Origin: Pseudomonadota bacterium
GTDB lineage: Bacteria; Pseudomonadota; Gammaproteobacteria; Steroidobacterales; JBCBZW01
Direction of reading: 5' to 3'
Length of the DNA stretch: 64,000 bases
Assembly: GCA_039193195.1 (NCBI GenBank)
Contig: JBCCWS010000010.1
Location: forward strand, 84,934 to 148,933
This document shows positions 50,014 through 57,403 of this stretch, in pieces (the stretch's first letter is position 1; every line of letters starts with the position of its first letter). The notes under the pieces are model-generated. The model worked only from the letters and a program-made list of their open reading frames with translations. It made no database searches and was not told the origin of the DNA. Made by a program: the position numbers and the translations under genes.

Positions 50014-51477
50014 ATGACGGGATCAGACGTAGCAACGGCGGGCAAAGTCCCCTTCGGCTCGAAGGTGGCCTTCGGCGTGGGCATGCTCGCCAATCAGATG
50101 TTCCCAGCGGTAATGAGCATCTTCATGGTCGCCCTGGTGCAGGACCTTGGGTTCCCCGGGTGGATGTGGGGAATCATCTTCTTCCTTCCGCGCGTGTTCG
50201 ATTCCATCACCGATCCGATCATGGGGTTCATCTCGGACAACACGCGCTCGAAGTACGGTCGACGACGCCACTACGTGTTCGTGGGGGCCCTCATCATGGG
50301 CGTCACCTTCATCATCATGTGGCAGCTCTATCGCGATAACTCCCTAAGCTATAACTTCACCTACTTTCTCTCTTGGTCGATCCTCTTCTACCTTGGACTG
50401 ACCATCTTCAGCGTGCCCTACGTTGCCATGGGCTACGAGATGAGCACGGACTTCCACGAGCGCACAAACATCATGGCGGTGGCGCAGTGGATTGGTCAGT
50501 GGGCTTGGGTAATCGCGCCCTGGTTCTGGGTGATTATGTACGACCCCGCCTTCTTCTCATCGGGCGATGCCGCCGTGCGGACCCTATCGATTTGGGTTGG
50601 GGTGATCTGCATGCTCTTCGCTATGGTGCCGGCGCTGTTCCTCAAGAGCGAGTCAACGGTCGATCGAACCGACTACCTACCCCTCTCGATGGCCAACGTC
50701 AGCGGAAGCCTCAAGGAGATCTTCGACGGCTTCAAGGAGGCGTTTACCTCCAAGCCGTTTCGCCAACTCTGCATCGCTACGTTCTTGATCTTCAATGCGT
50801 TCAATACGGTTGCCGCCTTCTCCTTCTTCATCGTGGTTTGGTACCTGTTCAGCGGCGACGCGGAGGCCGCGGGCGTGTGGCCAACCCTGTTCGGGAGCAT
50901 CGGCGCCCTAGTCACTACGTTCGTCGTCATCCCCACGGTCACCTGGATGTCGAAGCAGATGGGGAAGAAGCGAGCCTTTATCCTGTCGCAAATAATCTCG
51001 ATCTTCGGCTACATCTTGCTGTGGTTCCTCTTCATACCTGGCAAGCCCTACATGTTCCTGTTTGCCCTTCCCTTCTTCTCCTTTGGCATTGGCAGCCTCT
51101 TCACGCTCATGATGTCGATGACATGCGACGTCATCGACCTAGACGAGTTGAAGACGGGCAAACGACGCGAAGGCGTCTTCGGAGCGATTTATTGGTGGAT
51201 GGTGAAGCTGGGCTTCGCCTTCGCGGGTGGACTTAGTGGAGCGATTCTATCCCTGGTGGGCTTCGACTCTAGCGCCGCAGTGCAAACGGAGGAAGCGATC
51301 ATCGGGCTGCGCGCCTTCTACTCGGGTATGCCCATCATCGGCACCAGTATCGCCATTCTGGTCATGCTCAAGCACGAGGTGACCGAAGCGAGTGCCCAAG
51401 AAGTACGAACGGAATTGGCAGCCCAGAAGGCGCAGGCGAGCCCGGGTCCGGCGGCGCCAGCCCCATCCCCGGCGTGA
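50014..51477 (+). CDS. GPH-family sugar:cation symporter
   Basis: The 487-residue protein belongs to the glycoside-pentoside-hexuronide branch of the major facilitator fold, with twelve predicted membrane segments. Family marks include DPIMGFISDNTRSKYGRRRHYVF between helices 2 and 3 and MTCDVIDLDELKTGKRREGVFGAIYWW before helix 10. Such carriers import glycosides with protons or sodium across the inner membrane. Its place opposite the GH3 gene with a shared operator suggests that it imports beta-1,3-gluco-oligosaccharides. Eight or so extra residues in the C-terminal tail are Ala/Pro-rich. No outer-membrane receptor gene accompanies it. Confidence 0.9.
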   Translation: MTGSDVATAGKVPFGSKVAFGVGMLANQMFPAVMSIFMVALVQDLGFPGWMWGIIFFLPRVFDSITDPIMGFISDNTRSKYGRRRHYVFVGALIMGVTFIIMWQLYRDNSLSYNFTYFLSWSILFYLGLTIFSVPYVAMGYEMSTDFHERTNIMAVAQWIGQWAWVIAPWFWVIMYDPAFFSSGDAAVRTLSIWVGVICMLFAMVPALFLKSESTVDRTDYLPLSMANVSGSLKEIFDGFKEAFTSKPFRQLCIATFLIFNAFNTVAAFSFFIVVWYLFSGDAEAAGVWPTLFGSIGALVTTFVVIPTVTWMSKQMGKKRAFILSQIISIFGYILLWFLFIPGKPYMFLFALPFFSFGIGSLFTLMMSMTCDVIDLDELKTGKRREGVFGAIYWWMVKLGFAFAGGLSGAILSLVGFDSSAAVQTEEAIIGLRAFYSGMPIIGTSIAILVMLKHEVTEASAQEVRTELAAQKAQASPGPAAPAPSPA

Positions 51478-51552
51478 GCCGCAAGGCGATGGCCCGCCGT
51501 AGCCGCGGGCTGAGCGGCAGATTTGGTCGCGTGCCTTAGCCTTACCTTAGCC

Positions 51553-52593
51553 TTAGGCCTCGGCGCAGACGAAGGTGCCACGGGTGTGCTCGAAGCGAGC
51601 CGTCAGGAACTTTAGGCCTGCTCGCGCCGGCCCATCATCCGGCACTGCATCCGCATCACGTCGGTGAACGACCTCGCTGACCGCGCACACGCTCGCCCCT
51701 TCAAGGCGCACCACGGCACCCACGTCGAGGGGAGCATCGCAGGCGACCAGGGCACCGTGCGGTGAGAAGTCACACACCGTTGCTGGAACCGCGGGCCCGG
51801 GCCAATCCAGCCGCAGGCTCACCTGGGAGTCCCAGTCGAGACGGACCGCATCGCGCCCCGTCGCCGGTGAGTCCGCCGCACCGGGCGGCGCGCTCAGCGG
51901 ACTCTCGCATACGACACAGCGGTGTTCGCATTGAGTGTCCGACAGGCCTTGGGCATGGGGCGTCTTGCAGAACGCGCAGTAGCGCACGATCAATGGCGCG
52001 TAGCCCGAGCAGGCGCGTGCCGGTAGCTGATCGTCCAGCGACCAGGATTCGTGTTCTGGCCGCCGGCGAGTCACCGAGGGCGGCGCGTAGGTGCTGCCCT
52101 CATCCCGCGGTAGTGGCTCTGACAACCGCGTCGCCGTATCGTAGGCTCGGCGCCTTCCCGGATCGCCCAACACCGCGTACGCCGCCTCCAATTGCGCCAA
52201 CTCATCAGCGGTCGCCTGATCGAGCAAGGCTCGGTAACTGGCTTCGATGATGGGAGCGCTGGCATCACGCTGAACCTGTAGCACTCGGTAGAGGTTGCGC
52301 CGATTCTCCCCCTCGCTAGCGGGGGGCGCTTGCCCGAGACGATCCGCTCCGCCCTGGCCGACCACCTGCACGCTGTAGCGCGCCAAGAGCTCCCGGTCGT
52401 ACTCGGCGCGTTGCTGAGGATCGCGTAGGGTCTGCCAGGCGAGGTTTAGGGCGGCCGCGCCGCGGTCGCTGCCGCCGAGGTCTGGGTGCATTGCGCACTT
52501 CTGCAGCAGCGTGCGGTAGTTGGTGCGGATGACATCAACGGGCGCATCAGGCTGCACCTGAAGCAGGCGGTAATAGTTGCGTCGCTCTTGCAT
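51553..52593 (-). CDS. Two J-domains, zinc ribbon and PilZ-like domain in one protein
   Basis: The 346-residue protein has a J-domain at about 5-70 with HPD intact (36-38), a second shortened J-like domain at about 98-155 in which the HPD loop is lost (DQATADELAQ), a Cys cluster at 206-229 (CAFC, then CEHRCVVC) that looks like a zinc ribbon, and a C-terminal PilZ-like domain at about 248-335 (DAVRLDWDSQVSLRL, ATVCDFSPHGALVACD). J-domains stimulate Hsp70 ATPase through HPD; PilZ domains often bind cyclic-di-GMP, but the usual RxxxR motif is not clear here. It lies upstream of nothing cotranscribed, near a pilin gene. Fold calls are good; the combined function is unknown. Confidence 0.7.
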   Translation of the reverse strand: MQERRNYYRLLQVQPDAPVDVIRTNYRTLLQKCAMHPDLGGSDRGAAALNLAWQTLRDPQQRAEYDRELLARYSVQVVGQGGADRLGQAPPASEGENRRNLYRVLQVQRDASAPIIEASYRALLDQATADELAQLEAAYAVLGDPGRRRAYDTATRLSEPLPRDEGSTYAPPSVTRRRPEHESWSLDDQLPARACSGYAPLIVRYCAFCKTPHAQGLSDTQCEHRCVVCESPLSAPPGAADSPATGRDAVRLDWDSQVSLRLDWPGPAVPATVCDFSPHGALVACDAPLDVGAVVRLEGASVCAVSEVVHRRDADAVPDDGPARAGLKFLTARFEHTRGTFVCAEA

Positions 52594-52703
52594 AATGAGT
52601 GCCTGGTACTGCCGTCGCGGTTCGTCGAGACTTATCCCCTAATGGTGCCTCGCCCTCCGCCGTAGCGGGCCGACGCGGTTCACACGCCAGGCCATCAGAC
52701 CGG

Positions 52704-53177
52704 TCATTGATCGAACAGCCGCTCCCGACAGTTGCTGGGCACATACTTTAGGTTGCGCTCGGACATCTGATCTTGCCCACACCGCCAGTTCACCACACCT
52801 CCGACGATCACCGGCTCTAGGCCGATCTCGATCTCACCGTCGATGCCGAGCGCGTCCTCATCGAACTCGATCTCGATACGCTGGCCCACGTGCCAGTCGA
52901 GAGACTCGACGTAGGGGCTTTGCACATCCTGAACGAATCCCTCGAAGGTCTCTTGCCCGTTGCTCGGCGGTAACTCGCCATACATAGCGACATATTCCGA
53001 CACGGCCACCTTCGCCGCTGCAGCGATCACTACCCCTTCGGTCACCTTGGCACGGATCGCATAGGTCTGTACGAAGCTGGTCGCGATCGAAGAAAGGATG
53101 CCAACGATCGCCACCACGATCATCAACTCGATCAAAGTGAATCCGGTCTGCGCTCCGCGCGAAATCTGCGTTTGCAT
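52704..53177 (-). CDS. Type IV pilin-like protein
   Basis: The 157-residue product has the prepilin signature GAQTG-FTLIELMIVVAIVGILSSIA, with cleavage after Gly 12 or so and Phe at position +1 and Glu at +5. The C-terminal part contains a beta-region and a Cys pair (WRCGQ and SNCRE) that could close a D-loop, as in major pilins. Type IV pilins assemble into fibres for motility, adhesion or DNA uptake. The ATG at 53177 places six residues before the leader Gly; an upstream ATG at 53210 would lengthen it unusually. It is a lone gene here; the assembly machinery is elsewhere. Confidence 0.88.
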   Translation of the reverse strand: MQTQISRGAQTGFTLIELMIVVAIVGILSSIATSFVQTYAIRAKVTEGVVIAAAAKVAVSEYVAMYGELPPSNGQETFEGFVQDVQSPYVESLDWHVGQRIEIEFDEDALGIDGEIEIGLEPVIVGGVVNWRCGQDQMSERNLKYVPSNCRERLFDQ

Positions 53178-53375
53178 CGGGGATGCCTTACCAATGAACA
53201 CCTGATGCAAAAGTTAGCTTACAGGATTCTTCAGGCGCAAACGTACCCATCTGAAGACAGTTAACACATGGCATTCTGAGAGGTTCATCACACGGGCTCG
53301 AGCAAGCGAGCCACGTGTATCACAAAGCACCTTGGATCAGGCTACACCCCTCGGTACGCTCCGCTGCCCCAACTA

Positions 53376-53795
53376 TCAACGATAGATGGTTACGGTCAAA
53401 CGGCGCTCGTGGGCGCTGGTGCGATGCTCCCAAAGGTAGAGCCCCTGCCAAGTGCCGAGCACCAAGCGGCCTTGCAGGTCGAGCGGAATCGTGAGCTCCG
53501 TGTGTGTGAGCACGCTACGCACGTGGGCAGGCATATCGTCTGGACCCTCCTCCGTATGCAGATACAGAGGATCACCGTCCGGCGTCAGCCGTTGCATGAA
53601 CGCCTCGAGATCTCGCCGCACTTGCGGGTCGGCGTTCTCGCAGACCATGAGCGATGCGCTGGTGTGCTGAACGAACACGTGACACAAGCCAGGGCCCTCT
53701 CCCTGCGCGCACACCAGCTCTGCGATCTGCTCGGTAACGTCTGTGGTACCGCGCCCCCGCGTGCTCACCATCACCGTATGTTGCGTCACGCCCAT
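53376..53795 (-). CDS. yjbQ: YjbQ family protein (UPF0047)
   Basis: The 139-residue protein matches YjbQ: VTEQIAELVCAQGEGPGLCHVFVQHTSASLMVCENADPQVRRDLEAFM in the first half, then HTEEGPDDMPAHVRSVLTHTELTIPL and GTWQGLYLWEHR at the end. The conserved His and Asp residues form a metal or phosphate site. The family has been linked to thiamin phosphate synthase-like side activity in E. coli, but its normal role is not settled. Cytoplasmic. It is a lone gene, the haloperoxidase terminator lying just upstream. Confidence 0.92.
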   Translation of the reverse strand: MGVTQHTVMVSTRGRGTTDVTEQIAELVCAQGEGPGLCHVFVQHTSASLMVCENADPQVRRDLEAFMQRLTPDGDPLYLHTEEGPDDMPAHVRSVLTHTELTIPLDLQGRLVLGTWQGLYLWEHRTSAHERRLTVTIYR

Positions 53796-53881
53796 CGCAC
53801 CAACGCCAGTCTTCTTTCCAAAATGCAGTTTGAGACTCCCTCATGCACCAAGCAAGAGTTGGGCGCAGCATTTGCAATACG

Positions 53882-53912
53882 AAAAAGGCCACCGGCGCGA
53901 ACGCCGGCGGCC
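53882..53912 (-). terminator. Rho-independent terminator of the haloperoxidase gene
   Basis: Read on the minus strand, GGCCGCCGGCG pairs with CGCCGGTGGCC around a TTCG tetraloop and is followed by five T. It lies about 60 bases after the haloperoxidase stop. It is the clearest intrinsic terminator in the window. Confidence 0.9.
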
Positions 53913-53970
53913 TCTCGTGATGAGCGAAGTGTCGCCGGACTCAGGTACTGAGACGACGCTTGGCTGCTTC

Positions 53971-55713
53971 CTAGCCGGGACCGATCACACCGTTCTTGAT
54001 ATTGATGGTCACGCCGTCGAAGCGGGTCAGGGTGAAGCCGTCGAAGTTGTCTTCGTTCAGCGTGCGCGACTGATCCTGCAGCAGCGCGATCGCCTGCTGT
54101 TCACCAGTCGCGAGACCCTCGATGCCGTCCTGACGGTAGTGCACGCCCGCCGCGTCGCGGCCGATGGCCACGTTGTTGGCGAGCTTGTTCAGCTCATTGC
54201 CCACGGTAAGGGTGTCGCCTGTCCAGGTATCGAGCGTGCTGCCGTCGGCGGTGGAGACGACGGGGTTCGGAATCACGAAGCTCTCGTCGAAGAACGCCTT
54301 CAGGACAGTCACGCATGCACCGGCGATGGTGGCATGGCCGGCTGGGTAGGACGGGTGGGTGGGTGAGCCTTCCGTGTAGGCCTGCGGGCAGAAGTACGTA
54401 CCGTTACGCGAGAAGGTCTCGGCCACGGCCGCCGAGTTCAGCAGCTCATGGTTCAGCTCGTAGGTGCGCTGACCGGTAAGCTGCATGTGCACGCGACCGC
54501 CGAGCGCTTCCGGACGCAGGAAGCGGTGCACGCGCCACTTCTGGAACCAGGCTCCGGTAAGGGACAGGTTACCGGCCTTGCCCACCATGTCGATCACGTG
54601 CGGTCCACCGAGCGCGGTGAAGTTACCCTGGTTGGCGATCGCCGAACGGTAGGGGTTGCCCGGGTCCAACGCGCTGGGGCCGTAGCTCAGCAGAATCAGG
54701 CAGGCGTGGAGGTAGGCCTGGTAGGTCACGTCACGGTGCACGTACTCGGACAGCGCACGGTTGTCGTTGATGTAACGCTTGGCGCCGAAGTTGATGGTCT
54801 CCAACGGGGAGCCGCCGCGCTGCACGTTGAGCCAGTTGGCCTCGTCGATCATGAAGTCGACGCCCGACAGGCCCGCCGCATACTGCTGAACCACGTCGAC
54901 GGGACCGAAGCTGAACGGCTGCCAAAGGAACTGGCTGATGTACGGACCGATCAGGTCACCCGGGGTTTCGCCGCGGAACAACGTGTCCGGCGTGATCAAA
55001 CCGCCGTCTGTCGGACCAGGGCTCGAGGTGAGGTTGTTGAGGTCAGCAACGGCGTTGGCGATGTTCATGCTCACGCCGTACTCGCTGAAGGGCACGTCAC
55101 GGGTGAGCGCCTGCCAATACACCTCCGCCTGTTCACCGGCGATGGCCGTGCCGCGGAACGTGTGCGACGGCTCCATGCGGGTCGCGTGGCTGTCGATACC
55201 CTCAAGCTCGTACTTGAAGGCACCTTGGGGGTTGGCGAGCTTGCGGCCGGCGGTCGGGTCGAGGGGGATCGCATCGAAGTCCGCTTGGGCACCGCTGCGC
55301 ATGGCGGCCACCAGGGCCTCGAAGGCCGCCGGGTCGACTTCACCGAAGTTGTCGTGCGGTAGGCACTTGGTGAAGCTGGCGTAGTAGTTGTCGTTCTCGT
55401 AGCGAGTTTCGTCGTCGTTGTCGAACTGCGTGCCCGCGAAGAAGGTCTTCTGCCGTTGCTGGTTGGCCGCCTGAATGCGCAGGTTGGCAGCCGCGCCGGC
55501 ACGACGGGTGGACAGCAAATCCGCGTCGATCGACGGGTCGATGTCGCCGGGATTGAAGTCATCAGCAGCAGCAGTGCCAGAGGCGCCTACTGCCAAAGCG
55601 CCGGACGCTAGCGCAACGCCGGAGCTGGCGCTGAGCTTCAAAAACTGTCGGCGGGGGTTGTCGGTGTGGTCTTCCGGGGCCGTCGTCGTGTCCGGCTTCT
55701 TAGAGTCGGTCAT
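53971..55713 (-). CDS. Tat-exported vanadium-dependent haloperoxidase homologue
   Basis: The 580-residue protein has a Tat signal (NPRRQFLKLSASSG, cleavage near AAA-DD). The vanadate-binding residues of the haloperoxidase/PAP2-type fold can be read in order: Lys 392 and Arg 400 in QKWRVHRFLRPE, the phosphate-loop SYPAGHATIAGA with Gly 459 and acid-base His 460, and Arg 519 and metal-ligand His 525 in AIGRDAAGVH. The Lys-Arg and Arg-His spacings (8 and 6) match known vanadium enzymes. The Ser that precedes Gly-His in chloroperoxidase is Ala 458 here. These enzymes oxidise halides with peroxide. The ATG at 55713 has GAGGGAA upstream. Confidence 0.88.
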   Translation of the reverse strand: MTDSKKPDTTTAPEDHTDNPRRQFLKLSASSGVALASGALAVGASGTAAADDFNPGDIDPSIDADLLSTRRAGAAANLRIQAANQQRQKTFFAGTQFDNDDETRYENDNYYASFTKCLPHDNFGEVDPAAFEALVAAMRSGAQADFDAIPLDPTAGRKLANPQGAFKYELEGIDSHATRMEPSHTFRGTAIAGEQAEVYWQALTRDVPFSEYGVSMNIANAVADLNNLTSSPGPTDGGLITPDTLFRGETPGDLIGPYISQFLWQPFSFGPVDVVQQYAAGLSGVDFMIDEANWLNVQRGGSPLETINFGAKRYINDNRALSEYVHRDVTYQAYLHACLILLSYGPSALDPGNPYRSAIANQGNFTALGGPHVIDMVGKAGNLSLTGAWFQKWRVHRFLRPEALGGRVHMQLTGQRTYELNHELLNSAAVAETFSRNGTYFCPQAYTEGSPTHPSYPAGHATIAGACVTVLKAFFDESFVIPNPVVSTADGSTLDTWTGDTLTVGNELNKLANNVAIGRDAAGVHYRQDGIEGLATGEQQAIALLQDQSRTLNEDNFDGFTLTRFDGVTINIKNGVIGPG

Positions 55714-56197
55714 TGGAGTAGTTCCCTCTCGTTGTGTGATATGCACGCTCATCCGGGCGCCTTTTCTTCCTGGGTCGCCTCGGGTGACTTCCTGTGTTGG
55801 TCGCCGGCTGCGATTTAATAGAATCTCGGCTTCTTCCGAGCCGTGTGTATAAGTTCGCAGTTATTGAGCGTTCTCTGACTATTCGCAGAACGCTGAGACG
55901 TGTCAACACCGTGTACCCGTGGCGCGATAGGCGGATTGCGCCGCCGCAAGTCCTCCAACCGCGACGGCACACTTAGAAGAGCGACACATACCCATGAGAT
56001 CGTTCACGTTATCAGCGAAGACCCCAAGTGCTCATGGGCCTTTCCGACGAACGGAATCCAGGAGCTCGGCCGCGGGAGGCCGGCTCATATACGACGTAAT
56101 CCGAATGCACATCGGAGGCCTACGAGAGGTGCCCCCGCAGACTTGAGCCGGTTAGAACGTGTCGAAGTGCGCACGAGCGGGTCGCGATGCCGGGGCA
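55714..56197. promoter_or_regulatory. Leader of the haloperoxidase gene; no gene seen
   Basis: About 480 bases without a supported gene. CTCGG and CCGAG (about 55831-55846) form a small hairpin, and an A/T-rich patch follows it towards the haloperoxidase gene, a plausible promoter. A larger inverted repeat lies at 55867-55894 (separate entry). The half nearest the downstream gene has nothing recognisable. Confidence 0.4.
55867..55894. promoter_or_regulatory. 8-bp inverted repeat upstream of the haloperoxidase gene
   Basis: AGCGTTCT (55867-55874) and AGAACGCT (55887-55894) are perfect inverted copies with a 12-base spacer, about 150 bases before the haloperoxidase start. The wide spacing resembles a regulator half-site pair. 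No regulator gene is adjacent. Confidence 0.4.
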
Positions 56198-57022
56198 TCA
56201 CTCGCGGTACACAATCTCCCAGTCGACTACGCCTCGATCCGTGTTCAGGGCACCGAGAAACCCCTGCGCCGTGTTGTAGATCGTGACGTAAACCGGACGC
56301 TCATCGATGGTGGTGACAAGTTGGTCCTGGAAGATGCTGTAGCGCACGCCGTTCGTGCGCTTGCCCTCGGGGTCAAGCACGCTGCTCGTGCCGTCAGTGT
56401 TGAACGTCATTTCCGTCAGCGTGCCCGTACTACGCTGCAGCAGCGTGAGCTTGTGACCGGCGACGAGGTCGCGAAGTCGCCTACCGGAGACAGGCTTGAT
56501 CCCACGTGCATCAAGGTCCGTTGTGAGTATCAACGGCAGCGCTCCTCGATCGCGGGGAATCAAGCGCCAGCGCACCTCATCACCGTCGCGCAGGCGGTGT
56601 GCGTAGGTGGCCTTGCCCACCTGATAGATCTGGAAATCGAAGCGCTCGTCTTCGAAGGTCGTGCTCACGCGGTCGTGGTGCACCTTGTAGCGGGCCGTCG
56701 TGGCGATATGCTGCTCACGCAAGGTGGCAACCCCGGCCCTGATCGCGCCCCTTGGGCGCAGCAGGCGCACACCCGAGGGCAGGAAGACGGAATCGAAGCG
56801 CTGCCTCGAGGTCAACTCCTCCCAAAGCAGCGCGTTGCCCACCACGAGTTCTGCGAGCGCCTCGCCCGCAAGCGGCTCGAAGCCACGCCGCTGGAACTGG
56901 CTCACCGAGTGGGGCGCCGCCAGGGCCGGCAACGCCAGGCTGAGCAGGAGCGCAAGCAGCGAAATCCTTCGCCATGGCCCTGCGATCCTGCGACCGCACG
57001 CCCGCCCAATCCATGCGCTCAT
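56198..57022 (-). CDS. Exported protein of unknown function
   Basis: The 274-residue product has an Arg-rich n-region and hydrophobic core (ISLLALLLSLALPALA) ending in a likely signal cleavage site, then a mature part built of alternating beta-strands. Residues about 95-270 contain EQHIATTARYKVHHDRVSTTFEDERFDFQIYQV and later TYAHRLRDGDEVRW, LTEMTFNTDGTSSVLD, in the style of lipocalin-like or DUF3108-like outer periplasmic proteins. I do not recognise the family firmly. It is a lone gene between the haloperoxidase leader and the DUF427 gene. Confidence 0.6.
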   Translation of the reverse strand: MSAWIGRACGRRIAGPWRRISLLALLLSLALPALAAPHSVSQFQRRGFEPLAGEALAELVVGNALLWEELTSRQRFDSVFLPSGVRLLRPRGAIRAGVATLREQHIATTARYKVHHDRVSTTFEDERFDFQIYQVGKATYAHRLRDGDEVRWRLIPRDRGALPLILTTDLDARGIKPVSGRRLRDLVAGHKLTLLQRSTGTLTEMTFNTDGTSSVLDPEGKRTNGVRYSIFQDQLVTTIDERPVYVTIYNTAQGFLGALNTDRGVVDWEIVYRE

Positions 57023-57111
57023 CGACTCTCGTCCCTCGACTTACCTGTGTTTTGACGTAACGGCACGGATGCGGCCGCGTTGACCGCACCCGTCCCATGC
57101 AGGCTCCTAGT

Positions 57112-57393
57112 CTACTCGCTGACCTGCACGCCCGCCCAGAAGGCGACCCGATCGCGAATCTGCTCGGCCTTCGGCTTGGGCGCCGGGTAGTACCACGCCG
57201 CATTCGGATTGGTCTGCCCGCTTACCTCCAGCGTGTAGTAGCTGGCCTCGCCCTTCCACGGGCAGTAGGAGCTGTGCGTACTCTCGCGCACGTACTCCTG
57301 CCGTAGCGTGCTCAGGGGAAAGTAGTGATTCCCCTCCACCACCACCGTGTCATCTGACTCGGCGATGACCTGGCCGTTCCACACTGCCTTCAT
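57112..57393 (-). CDS. DUF427 family protein
   Basis: The 93-residue protein matches DUF427 throughout: KAVWNGQVIAESDDTVVVEGNHYFPLSTL, STHSSYCPWKGEASYYTLEV and NAAWYYPAPKPKAEQIRDRVAFW. Cys in the SYCPWKG motif is a family hallmark. The function is unknown; a beta-barrel-like small fold has been seen. It lies 10 bases behind the TonB-dependent receptor gene and is probably translated from the same message, though a common role is not apparent. Confidence 0.9.
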   Translation of the reverse strand: MKAVWNGQVIAESDDTVVVEGNHYFPLSTLRQEYVRESTHSSYCPWKGEASYYTLEVSGQTNPNAAWYYPAPKPKAEQIRDRVAFWAGVQVSE

Positions 57394-57403
57394 TCACCAC
57401 TCC

